16,442 nucleotides of DNA from an uncultured bacterium (GTDB lineage Bacteria > Planctomycetota > Phycisphaerae > Phycisphaerales > UBA1924): the NCBI GenBank assembly GCA_938003595.1, contig CALKYH010000137.1, positions 1-16,442 of the forward strand, written 5' to 3'. A model generated the notes under the pieces. That model was not told the DNA's origin and did no database searches. It saw only the letters and a program-made list of their open reading frames with translations. Positions 1 through 6,987 of the stretch are shown piece after piece. How positions within the stretch are numbered: position 1 is the stretch's first letter; the number at the start of each line of letters is the position of its first letter. A program made the translations under genes and the position numbers.

Positions 1-2
1 TC

Positions 3-134
3 GCCACGATCGTCCTCCTCCCGGGCGTTGGGCACAACCTTGGGCCGGAGGTCGATGGGCGGGTCGGCCCGATCGACGCCGGCGCCCCCGAGCTGGTCGC
101 GAACTGGGCCGCAAACCTCCGCGCCGAACCCTGA
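3..134 (+). CDS. C-terminal fragment of a probable alpha/beta hydrolase (5' end outside window)
   Basis: An open frame enters from the left edge and stops at TGA (132-134), giving 43 visible residues. The segment LLPGVGHNLG resembles the end of alpha/beta hydrolases, where the catalytic histidine sits in a Gly-x-x-His-asn context just after the last core strand. A final helix ending WAANLRAEP follows, also typical of that fold. The nucleophile and acid are off-window, so family and substrate cannot be fixed. About 90 bases separate it from the next gene. Seen: the frame and the His motif. Inferred: the hydrolase assignment. Confidence 0.5.
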   Translation, partial: ATIVLLPGVGHNLGPEVDGRVGPIDAGAPELVANWAANLRAEP

Positions 135-223
135 TCCTGCCGCATCCGCCGCGGCCCACGGGCGAATGCTGAGCTGCGCTTCCAGCATCGCGGGCCCGCC
201 GCGCGTTTTCATAGGATCCCGGC

Positions 224-667
224 ATGTCGAGGCCCGAGGTCGCCCTTCTTTCCGTCCACCTGCTCGCCACCGTCTACATGACGGGGCTGATCTGGTTCGT
301 GCAGCTCGTGCACTACCCGCTGTTCGCGGCGGTCGGAGACGACAACTTCGTCGCGTACCAGCGACGCCATATGGCTCGGTCCACCTGGGCCGTTGGGCCC
401 GCCATGCTGATCGAGGTCCTCACCGCCATCTGGCTGTTTCTCGACCCTGTCGCCCATCGCACCCCGCCCGCCCTGGGCGTGGGGCTGGTGGGCGTCGCGT
501 GGATCTCGACCTGGTGCCTGCAGGTGCCCCTGCACCGGAAGCTGCTGCACGGCTTCGATCACGCCGCGGCGGTGAAGCTGGTGCGGACAAACTGGGTCCG
601 CACCTTCGCCTGGTCGGCCCGGTCGTTCATCGCGGTCTGGATGCTCGTGGAGGCCGGCACGCCATGA
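224..667 (+). CDS. Small four-helix membrane protein coupled to photolyase
   Basis: A 147-residue protein with four hydrophobic segments at about residues 5-27, 56-74, 82-102 and 126-143, so probably an inner-membrane protein. Histidines and aromatics lie at helix ends (H12, H30, H50, H104, H109), including a VQLVHYPLF motif after helix 1. Short membrane proteins of this look occur in many bacteria, but I cannot name a characterised family and assign no function. The start is supported by an AGGA at about 213-216, seven bases before the ATG. Its stop overlaps the photolyase start (ATGA at 664-667), so the two genes are almost certainly cotranscribed and translationally coupled. Confidence 0.8.
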   Translation: MSRPEVALLSVHLLATVYMTGLIWFVQLVHYPLFAAVGDDNFVAYQRRHMARSTWAVGPAMLIEVLTAIWLFLDPVAHRTPPALGVGLVGVAWISTWCLQVPLHRKLLHGFDHAAAVKLVRTNWVRTFAWSARSFIAVWMLVEAGTP

Positions 668-2094
668 GGTCGCTCGTCTGGTTGCGATCCGATCTGCGGA
701 CGATCGACAACACGGCGCTGCATCACGCCTCGCAGGAGGCGAGCGACGGGGTGCTGTGCGTCTACATCGTCTCGCCGGAGGAATGGCGCGATCACGAGGT
801 CGCCCCGGTTCGCGTGGAGTTCGTGCTCCGCACGCTGCGGGCGCTCTCCGAAGATCTGCACGCGCTCAACATCCCGCTGCTCGTGGGCGTCGCGGAGCGC
901 AAGGCCGATGTCCCGTCGATGCTGTTGAGGCTGGCCCGCGAGCACCGTTGCGGCGAGCTGCGCTTCAATATCGAGTACGAGATCAACGAATCCCGTCGCG
1001 ACCGTCGCGTCGCCGAGGCGTTCGAGGCCGCGGGCCTTACGGTCCATGCACATCACGACCAGACCGTGATCCCGCCCGACGACATCCGCACAGGCGAAGG
1101 GCGCTTCTACACGGTCTTCACGCCGTACAAGAACGCGTGGCTGCGGACCCTGGAGGAGCGCGGCGGCGCCCCGGTTCTCCCGGCGCCGCGGCGTCAGAAA
1201 CCCACCGGCGTGGCTCGAACTGCGATTCCGGATCGCGTCGAGGGATTCGAGTCTGGCGTGGACCCTTCGCTCTGGCCCGCCGGCGAGCAGGTCGCCGCGG
1301 CCCTCCTGAAGAGCTTCTGCGGCGAGCGCATCGTCGGCTACGCCGATCGTCGCGATTTTCCCGGCGAGCCCGGGACCAGCCGGCTCTCACCCTATCTGGC
1401 CATCGGCGCCGTCTCGGCCCGCCAATGCCTCACGGCGGCGCAGGCCGCCGGCGGCGGCCGCGAGAAGGGGCCCACCGTCTGGATCAGCGAGCTTGTCTGG
1501 CGCGAGTTCTACCGGCACATCCTGGTTGGCTTTCCCCGCGTCTGCATGGGGCGCGCGTTCAAGACGGAGACCGACGCTCTACCGTGGTCCTACGACAAGG
1601 ATCAGTTCCAGCGCTGGGCCGAGGGCCGCACGGGGTTCCCGATCGTTGACGCAGCCATGCGCCAGCTGCTCGCGACGGGCTGGATGCACAATCGACTCCG
1701 CATGGTCACGAGCATGTTCCTGACGAAGGACCTGTTCATCGACTGGCGCTGGGGCGAGTCGCACTTCATGCGCCACCTGATCGACGGCGACCTGGCGCAG
1801 AACAACGGCGGCTGGCAGTGGTCGGCCTCGACCGGCACCGACGCCGCGCCCTACTTCCGCATCTTTAACCCGACGAGCCAGAGCCGGAAGTTCGATCCCA
1901 CCGGGGCCTTCATCCGGCGCTATGTGCCCGAGCTCGCGGGGCTGGACGACGACGACATCCACGATCCATCGTCGTTGCCCCCTCTGTCCCGATCGGGCCT
2001 GGACTACCCCGAGCCCATGGTGGACCACACCGAGGCCCGCGATCGGACGATTCAGCATTTCAAGGACCTGCCCAAGCGGCCCGTGGGTCGCTAG
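664..2094 (+). CDS. phrB: Deoxyribodipyrimidine photolyase, class I cryptochrome/photolyase family
   Basis: A 476-residue, full-length flavoenzyme that uses blue light and FADH- to split cyclobutane pyrimidine dimers. An N-terminal Rossmann-like antenna domain starts at MRSLVWLRSDLR, where photolyases carry the usual WFRxDLR motif. The C-terminal FAD domain shows ELVWREFYRH (E276 and W279, matching E. coli E274 and W277 at the lesion site), TGFPIVDAAMRQL (323-335), GWMHNRLRM with N343 near the flavin, and NNGGWQWSAS with W384 and W386, matching the electron-transfer/active-site tryptophans W382 and W384 of E. coli. The ATG at 664 overlaps the stop of the upstream membrane gene, with a GGAG about 10 bases before it. 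The open frame continues upstream to position 28, but that part is read-through across the membrane gene. CPD rather than (6-4) specificity is inferred from the E. coli-like motifs. The antenna cofactor cannot be told from sequence. Confidence 0.97.
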   Translation: MRSLVWLRSDLRTIDNTALHHASQEASDGVLCVYIVSPEEWRDHEVAPVRVEFVLRTLRALSEDLHALNIPLLVGVAERKADVPSMLLRLAREHRCGELRFNIEYEINESRRDRRVAEAFEAAGLTVHAHHDQTVIPPDDIRTGEGRFYTVFTPYKNAWLRTLEERGGAPVLPAPRRQKPTGVARTAIPDRVEGFESGVDPSLWPAGEQVAAALLKSFCGERIVGYADRRDFPGEPGTSRLSPYLAIGAVSARQCLTAAQAAGGGREKGPTVWISELVWREFYRHILVGFPRVCMGRAFKTETDALPWSYDKDQFQRWAEGRTGFPIVDAAMRQLLATGWMHNRLRMVTSMFLTKDLFIDWRWGESHFMRHLIDGDLAQNNGGWQWSASTGTDAAPYFRIFNPTSQSRKFDPTGAFIRRYVPELAGLDDDDIHDPSSLPPLSRSGLDYPEPMVDHTEARDRTIQHFKDLPKRPVGR

Positions 2095-2219
2095 CCAGCT
2101 CGTCCGCGAGAAGGCCCAGCACAATTCGCTCTCGCCGAATCCGCGGGCGCACGCGCGGCGAACACCCGCCCGGCGCAGGCGTAGCCGTCGGCGCCGACAC
2201 GATTCTCCTTTCGTCCCCC

Positions 2220-2295
2220 CGGGCGGGCGACCCAGAACGCCGCACGGCGATCGCGGGAGGTCCGCGGTCGCTGCCCGCCCGCCCCGGGGGTTTTT
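2220..2295 (+). terminator. Weak candidate terminator after the photolyase operon
   Basis: A nine-base inverted repeat, CGGGCGGGC (2220-2228) and GCCCGCCCG (2273-2281), with a long 44-base loop, is followed by a second GC block and a five-T run at 2291-2295. It sits in the 298-base gap between the photolyase stop and the next start. The long loop and the distance between stem and T run make this uncertain. Confidence 0.25.
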
Positions 2296-2392
2296 CGGAA
2301 TCCGCATCGACTCCATGGAACGCCCGGGGGCGTCGATGGTCGATACCTTGCCCCAGCGGCGCGAGTTGAGATCGCGCCAGAGGAGCAAGCGC

Positions 2393-3907
2393 ATGCCGAA
2401 GTTCACTCATGCCATGTTGTTCGCGCTGATCGGCGCGACGGGTCCGATCGTCGCCGCTCAGGAGGCTCCGCTCCGCCTCGGCGGCGTCCCGGCCGAGACC
2501 AAGTCGGTCGCGACGGCCCAGAAGGCCGACCTGATCGCCTCCTACCTGCGCCTGGACCACGAAGTGGTCGCCCGGGACGCGCTCGCCGGGGGCGACGCTA
2601 TTCGAGTCAACGCCGCCTTCGACGACGCCACCGCGGCGTTCTTCGCCGGCGCGATCAACTCCGCGTTGGGCCAGCTCGACAGCCAGACCGCGTCGCTGCG
2701 ACTTCGGAACGACGCCCTGCCGCAGCACATCATCGCCATGTCGTTCCAGGCGCGGATCGACCCCCCTGTCTGGCGCGCCGGGCTCCCCGAGCCGCGGCTG
2801 ACCGTCGCGCCGCTCTACGAGGTCCGGTTCGACAAGACCAATTACGACGATCCTCGCATCCGGTTCGCCGTTGTCGGTCCGGACGGCGCCGCCGTCGCCG
2901 AGCACGATGTGACGGTGAGCGACGACGCCGTGTGGCCGCAGTCCATCGAGGTCTTCGCCGGCGCCATGCCAGGAGACCTCCGCCCCGGCGTGTACACCCT
3001 CACCGCGCGCTGGGTCGAAGGTCGGCAGGAGCCCTTCGAGGTCGGCCGCTGGCAGGTCGCCGCGCGGTCCATGGACGGCGTTCGCGAGGTCAACGAGGCG
3101 CGCCTCAACATCATCCAGCAGGCCGAGCCCGATCTCGCCCAGCCCATCGCCATGACGCGCTCGCGGAACGCGCTGCTCTCCGACTCGCCCTCGCCGGAGC
3201 AGGCCGCCCAGTGGCTGGCCGACCAGACCACGCTCGCCGAATCCGTGGACGCCGAGCTCGCGTCTCTGGAGCAGGGCGTCAATCCGTTCGTCGGACGAAC
3301 CGGGGACTGGTGGTGCCGGCTCCCCGCCAACGGCGTCGATCTGCCGCTCCGGGTCTACATCCCGGACTCACTGCCCGATGGCCCCGCGCCGCTGGTGATC
3401 GCCATCCACGGCATGGGCGGCGACGAGAACATGTTCATGGACGGCTACGGCGACGGCGCGATCAAGCGGCTGGCCTCGGAGCGCGGCTTCATCGTCGCCT
3501 CTCCAGAGGCTGCGAACATGGCCTACCCGGCGTCGTTCGACGCCCTCGTCGAGGCGGTGAACGCCTGGCGCAGCGTGGACCCGTCGCGCATCTATCTCGT
3601 CGGGCACTCGATGGGCGCAGGGCTGGCCGCGACCCTGGCAGGGGCGCGGCCCGACCGCATCGCGGGCCTCGCGATGATCGCCGGCGGCGGCGGGTTCCCG
3701 CCGGCGGGCAAGCCGATGCCGCCGACCGTCGTCATCGGGGCCGAGACCGACAACCTCGTCCGCCCCAGCATGCTCGAGGACATGGCCAAAGCGGCGCGGG
3801 AGCGAGGGCTCCCGGTCGAGGGGCGCACCATCCCCGGCGTGGGTCACACGATGGTCGTGAATCTGGCGCTGCCCGAGATCATCGACGGCTGGATGCCGAC
3901 GCCCTAG
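2393..3907 (+). CDS. Exported alpha/beta hydrolase (esterase/peptidase-like)
   Basis: A 504-residue protein. Residues 1-22 form a signal peptide ending VAA before QEAP, so it probably acts outside the cytoplasm. Residues of about 30-300 show no domain I recognise: helical stretches plus a possible beta-sandwich around 135-222. Residues of about 315-504 form an alpha/beta-hydrolase domain: oxyanion-loop HGMGGDE (339-345), nucleophile elbow GHSMG with S406, probable acid D453 in GAETDN, and catalytic H485 in GVGHTM. The pattern resembles PHB-depolymerase/phospholipase-carboxylesterase-type enzymes, so an ester substrate is likely but unproven. The start is chosen for the AGAGGAG seven bases before the ATG and the signal peptide directly after it. 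The frame is open upstream to 1922, but that part overlaps the photolyase. It converges on the Cys-repeat gene with a 10-base gap. Confidence 0.88.
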   Translation: MPKFTHAMLFALIGATGPIVAAQEAPLRLGGVPAETKSVATAQKADLIASYLRLDHEVVARDALAGGDAIRVNAAFDDATAAFFAGAINSALGQLDSQTASLRLRNDALPQHIIAMSFQARIDPPVWRAGLPEPRLTVAPLYEVRFDKTNYDDPRIRFAVVGPDGAAVAEHDVTVSDDAVWPQSIEVFAGAMPGDLRPGVYTLTARWVEGRQEPFEVGRWQVAARSMDGVREVNEARLNIIQQAEPDLAQPIAMTRSRNALLSDSPSPEQAAQWLADQTTLAESVDAELASLEQGVNPFVGRTGDWWCRLPANGVDLPLRVYIPDSLPDGPAPLVIAIHGMGGDENMFMDGYGDGAIKRLASERGFIVASPEAANMAYPASFDALVEAVNAWRSVDPSRIYLVGHSMGAGLAATLAGARPDRIAGLAMIAGGGGFPPAGKPMPPTVVIGAETDNLVRPSMLEDMAKAARERGLPVEGRTIPGVGHTMVVNLALPEIIDGWMPTP

Positions 3908-3917
3908 GGCCGAAGAG

Positions 3918-4550
3918 TCACTCCGCGGCCGGCGTGCTCTTGATCTTCTCGAGGATCGCGACGCGCTCGGGGTTCTTCATCGCCTGCCACGAAGTGAGGC
4001 AGTGCTCGCAGCAGAAGGCGATCCGCGTCCCGAGGAACACGACGCTGGGGTTCTCGTCGTTCATGATCGGGTCGTCGGCCAGCGGGCACATGTCGTTGGC
4101 GAAGGTCGCCGACATCGACTCCTGCACGAACGCGTCGCGCTTGGCCTCGTCCCAAGCCATGAACTGCTCGGCGCAGCCGGGGCAGCAGGTGCCGATCGCG
4201 TTGCCCTTGTACATGAACACCGGCACATCGAGGACCACCGGCTCCTTGCCGATCGGGCACATCGCGTTGACGGGGCCGGCGGGCGCGAACTTCGCGATGA
4301 AGTCCGTCTTCTTGCCGGCGCTGAGCTTCTCCCACTTGGAGACGCACATCTTGCAGCACACCCCGACCGACCAGCCCTCGGACTCGATCATGATGGCGTC
4401 CTCGTCGAGCGCCTCGCCCGAGATGGGGCACACATCGTTGTGCAGCGCCGTCGCGCCCGCGGGCGCCGCGGCAGGGGTGGCGGCCGGCTCGGAAGCGATC
4501 AACAGCGAGCCAAGCGTCAGGGCGAGCAACAGAGCGGTCAGGTAGCGCAT
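3918..4550 (-). CDS. Secreted protein with three Cys-rich YHS/TRASH-like repeats
   Basis: A 210-residue protein with a signal peptide at about residues 1-20 (a leucine/alanine core ending LLIAS) and an Ala/Pro linker. Three repeats of 57-residue period follow. Each has a CP pair, 22 or 23 residues later a CCxxC, then a Trp or Phe: C41/C65-C66-C69, C98/C122-C123-C126 and C155/C180-C181-C184. The third repeat continues with MKNPERVAIL, which resembles the end of YHS domains (F-C-x-x-C-x-x-x-F then a dP.. helix). YHS and TRASH domains are known or proposed metal-binding modules in copper and other heavy-metal proteins, so an extracytoplasmic metal role is inferred. All 12 cysteines are kept. A GGAG eight bases before the ATG supports the start. 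It converges on the hydrolase gene and diverges from the metallopeptidase gene. Confidence 0.85.
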   Translation of the reverse strand: MRYLTALLLALTLGSLLIASEPAATPAAAPAGATALHNDVCPISGEALDEDAIMIESEGWSVGVCCKMCVSKWEKLSAGKKTDFIAKFAPAGPVNAMCPIGKEPVVLDVPVFMYKGNAIGTCCPGCAEQFMAWDEAKRDAFVQESMSATFANDMCPLADDPIMNDENPSVVFLGTRIAFCCEHCLTSWQAMKNPERVAILEKIKSTPAAE

Positions 4551-4722
4551 CGGGGCGGCTCCAAGGTGGGGGCTGGACGGGGGCTAGCAGAGCAACGGGT
4601 CCATTATAGGGCCGGTCCCCCCGACCCCAGCGACCGCCCGTACATCCGGCCCCAACAGCGCCCCCGACCGGTGGTCGCCGGCCCTCGGACTCTCCCCGTC
4701 CAGACGGCCCGCCGGACCGCCG

Positions 4723-5649
4723 ATGCCATCCTCGATGCTCGCACTCGGCCACCTCCGAAGGAAGGGCCTCGATGGCCTCGTCCGCTGGCTCGCCACCTCC
4801 GCAGGGGCCGCGGCGCTCGTCGTTGCCGTTGGCGCCCGGCTTGGCCCCGGACCGGCCCTGGCCGACGAGACCTCCGCAATGGACGACCTTGGCCTGGCCG
4901 AGGCCGACGCCCTTGCGCAGGAACTGGGGATCCCGTTCCGAGCCGTCCGGTTCGCCGATTTCGCCGTCGTCTCCGACCTGCCCAGCGACCGCCTGCATGT
5001 CCACGGCGAGACGCTCGCCGAGGCCGCGGCCGATTTCATCGAGGCCATGTCGATGCTCGGCATCGACGCCCAGCCGCCCGCGCGCCCGCTGACGGTGGTC
5101 ATGTTCTCCGACCACCGCGAGTTTGTGGAGTTCGCCGCTCGCGCCGACGGCGTGGACGCTCACTGGATGGGCGGCTACTACGCCTCCGGGACGAACCGCG
5201 CCGTCATGTACGACGATGTCGGCGGGCCCGAGTTCATCGCCGCGACAGGTGAGGGCGCCTCTGCGGCGGAGATCGCCCAGCAGGCAGCCCGCGCCACCCG
5301 TGAGAAGATCCGGCACGAGGTGGCCCACCTTCTGGCCTTCAACTGCGGCGTGCAGTCCCGCTCGGTCGACCACCCGCTGTGGTTCACCGAGGGGCTCGCC
5401 GAGTCGTTCGCGCGCGGCGCCCTCTCGGGCGCCGGACCGGTCCGGCGCACCGCTCGCCACGAGGACGATCCGGTCCGAGCGTTCTACGAGCAGAGCCGCC
5501 TGATGGTGGACGCCATGATCGACCAGGATCCGTCCCGCATCGCCGCCCTGCTCCGTGCTTCGCCCGGCGGTCTGGCGTCGGCCCCGGCGGAGTTCAGCGC
5601 GGTGTCGGCGGTGGGGGGCGGCGCTAGACTTGAGCCCACGCCGCCGTAG
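4723..5649 (+). CDS. Exported zinc metallopeptidase, DUF1570/peptidase-MA-like
   Basis: A 308-residue protein. An N-terminal basic region and a hydrophobic segment (about 24-47, ending ALA before DET) suggest export. The catalytic motif is HEVAH (H198, E199, H202), followed by HPLWFTEGLAESFA, in which E223 is the likely third zinc ligand of a gluzincin. This HExxH plus WxxEGLAE layout matches the DUF1570/MA-type peptidases common in planctomycetes. The substrate is unknown. The start is uncertain: no clear Shine-Dalgarno precedes ATG 4723, and ATG 4735 is an alternative that leaves the signal sequence intact. The C-terminus (about 282-308) is low-complexity Ala/Gly/Ser/Pro. The TAG stop (5647-5649) lies inside the following tRNA-Thr gene, so mRNA and tRNA overlap by 10 bases. 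Confidence 0.85.
   Translation: MPSSMLALGHLRRKGLDGLVRWLATSAGAAALVVAVGARLGPGPALADETSAMDDLGLAEADALAQELGIPFRAVRFADFAVVSDLPSDRLHVHGETLAEAAADFIEAMSMLGIDAQPPARPLTVVMFSDHREFVEFAARADGVDAHWMGGYYASGTNRAVMYDDVGGPEFIAATGEGASAAEIAQQAARATREKIRHEVAHLLAFNCGVQSRSVDHPLWFTEGLAESFARGALSGAGPVRRTARHEDDPVRAFYEQSRLMVDAMIDQDPSRIAALLRASPGGLASAPAEFSAVSAVGGGARLEPTPP
5602..5630 (+). promoter_or_regulatory. Candidate promoter for tRNA-Thr inside the preceding CDS
   Basis: A TAGACT (5625-5630), 4 of 6 matches to the sigma-70 -10 consensus, lies ten bases before the tRNA 5' end. A weak -35 (GTGTCG, 5602-5607) sits 17 bases upstream. The whole element is within the last codons of the metallopeptidase gene. The -10 spacing is convincing and the -35 is not. 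Confidence 0.35.
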
Positions 5650-5712
5650 CTCAATTGGCAGAGCAGGGCTTTTGTAAAGCCCAGGTTGCAGGTTCAACTC
5701 CTGTCGGCGGCT
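5640..5712 (+). tRNA. tRNA-Thr (anticodon UGU)
   Basis: A complete 73-base cloverleaf. The acceptor stem GCCGCCG (5640-5646) pairs with CGGCGGC (5705-5711), with discriminator T at 5712. The D arm is GCTC-AATTGGCA-GAGC. The anticodon stem GGGCT/AGCCC encloses loop TTTGTAA with anticodon TGT, reading ACA threonine codons. The T arm carries TTCAACT. CCA is not encoded. Bases 8-10 (TAG) also serve as the stop codon of the upstream metallopeptidase gene. Confidence 0.96.
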
Positions 5713-5763
5713 CTTGGTCCGATCCGGGTCGGGGCCGGCGCCGGGGTTGTGGTCCTGTCCGAG

Positions 5764-5792
5764 TTGAAGGCGTCGCCCAAGGCGCTTACCCT
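5764..5792 (+). promoter_or_regulatory. Candidate sigma-70 promoter for tRNA-Tyr
   Basis: TTGAAG (5764-5769) and TACCCT (5787-5792) are separated by exactly 17 bases and end 17 bases before the tRNA-Tyr 5' end. Matches are 4/6 and 3/6. Geometry and position are right, base matches only moderate. Cotranscription from tRNA-Thr is the alternative. Confidence 0.35.
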
Positions 5793-5809
5793 TGCTCCTT
5801 CCCCGCAGG

Positions 5810-5892
5810 GGGGGCGTGCCTGAGCGGCCAAAAGGGGCGGACTGTAAATCCGCTGGCGTATGCCTTCACAGGTTCGAATCCTGTCGCCCCCA
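5810..5892 (+). tRNA. tRNA-Tyr (anticodon GUA)
   Basis: An 83-base class II tRNA. Acceptor stem GGGGGCG (5810-5816) pairs with CGCCCCC (5885-5891), discriminator A at 5892. The anticodon arm GCGGA-CTGTAAA-TCCGC carries anticodon GTA. A long variable arm follows, as expected for bacterial tRNA-Tyr, then a T arm with loop TTCGAAT closed by ACAGG/CCTGT. CCA is not encoded. It lies 97 bases after tRNA-Thr. Confidence 0.97.
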
Positions 5893-5914
5893 TTCCAGCT
5901 TCCGATGTCCGGAT

Positions 5915-5936
5915 CCGCCGGGGACCACCCCGGCGG
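5915..5936 (+). terminator. GC hairpin after the tRNA pair
   Basis: A nine-pair stem, CCGCCGGGG (5915-5923) with CCCCGGCGG (5928-5936), and loop ACCA. It lies 22 bases after tRNA-Tyr and 48 before the pseudopilin start. There is no T tract, so this may be a processing or partial termination structure rather than an intrinsic terminator. Confidence 0.4.
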
Positions 5937-5984
5937 GATCGGCCCGGCGCCCCCGGCTCCGACCCCTCCACCCGGGACCTCGAT

Positions 5985-6977
5985 ATGGCACGCCCGACTC
6001 CTCGCCGCGGCTTCACGCTCCTCGAGCTGCTGGTGGTCATCGCGATCATCGCGCTGCTGATCGGGATCCTGGTCCCCACGCTCGGCACGGTGCGCGACAA
6101 GGGCCGCGCGATGTCCTGCGCCGCGCGGCTCAAGTCCATCGCCACCGGCGTGCAGCTGCACATCACCGACAACAAGGAGCTGCTGCCCCAGATGCAGGTG
6201 ACGCCCGCGGGCGAGCGCACGCCCATCGGCAGCCCCAACGGACGCACCATCGGACCGCTGTTCGGCGGGAAGGTCGGCCTCATCAACGGCTACGGCATCA
6301 ACCGCTACGGCGGATCGACGCGCCCGCTCAACAAGTATGTCGGCGTGACCAACGCGCCCGCCGATCCGGCGGTCAGCGGGAACGAGTCGCCCGAGGACAT
6401 TCGTGAGCTCAGCAACGCGTTCCAGATCGACATCTTCGAGAGCCCGACCGACCGGGGGCTGCGCCTCCCGCCGGGCGTGCCCGTCGGCGCCATCGGCCTG
6501 GCCGAGGAGGACGCGGGCGCGATCAACAGCATGTACCAGCTCAACGGGACGAGCTACATCCTCAACGACCACGCGCTCGGCCAGGCGAGCGACACGGGCG
6601 AGCTGCTCGAACGCCCGACCCTCGTGCCCTGCAGCGGCGGGCGCAGCCCGCGCATCCGCACGCCCAACCTCACATGGCTCGCGGCCTCGTACCCGATCTA
6701 CAACTACGACCGGGGCGGCGATCTCCAGCAGCGCTGGTACGACCGCTCGCGCGTTGAAGCCAATGTCGCCTTCGCGGACCTGCATGTGGCCACGACGCTG
6801 CCGGTGCCCGGGCCGACGGAGAACGAACTGTTCGTGGAGTTCAACGGTCAGCCCGCGGAGTGGACGCCCGGTCAGGACGGCCCCGTGGACATCGGCTGCT
6901 CCAATGTGACGAAGAACTACTCGTTCTTCCCCGAGCCCGACTGGTTCGACAAGCCCGCCTCGGCGCCCTGCCAGTAG
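5985..6977 (+). CDS. Prepilin-type pseudopilin (type II secretion/type IV pilin-like)
   Basis: A 330-residue protein. A short basic leader (MARPTPRRG) ends at the prepilin peptidase site G9/F10, followed by FTLLELLVVIAIIALL with the conserved glutamate at mature position 5 (E14) and a single hydrophobic helix to about residue 33. The rest is a large periplasmic or surface domain. Near the C-terminus, VEANVAFADLHV (257-268) resembles the DG-H element of the planctomycete H-X9-DG pseudopilins, but with Leu in place of the usual Gly. These families are very large in Planctomycetes and their individual roles are unknown. No clear Shine-Dalgarno precedes ATG 5985, but the leader peptide fixes the start well. 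It converges on the aminotransferase gene with a 10-base gap and no visible terminator. Confidence 0.92.
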   Translation: MARPTPRRGFTLLELLVVIAIIALLIGILVPTLGTVRDKGRAMSCAARLKSIATGVQLHITDNKELLPQMQVTPAGERTPIGSPNGRTIGPLFGGKVGLINGYGINRYGGSTRPLNKYVGVTNAPADPAVSGNESPEDIRELSNAFQIDIFESPTDRGLRLPPGVPVGAIGLAEEDAGAINSMYQLNGTSYILNDHALGQASDTGELLERPTLVPCSGGRSPRIRTPNLTWLAASYPIYNYDRGGDLQQRWYDRSRVEANVAFADLHVATTLPVPGPTENELFVEFNGQPAEWTPGQDGPVDIGCSNVTKNYSFFPEPDWFDKPASAPCQ

Positions 6978-6987
6978 GCCCCGGGCG

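Noticed and set aside
28..663. Upstream extension of the photolyase frame
   Set aside because: It lacks any conserved motif and overlaps the membrane protein gene. Photolyases begin at the WLRSDLR segment just after 664.
3904..5697. A 597-codon open frame on the minus strand
   Set aside because: It covers the Cys-repeat gene, the metallopeptidase gene and tRNA-Thr in other frames. The translation is Arg/Gly-rich and shows no domain, the usual shadow in GC-rich DNA.
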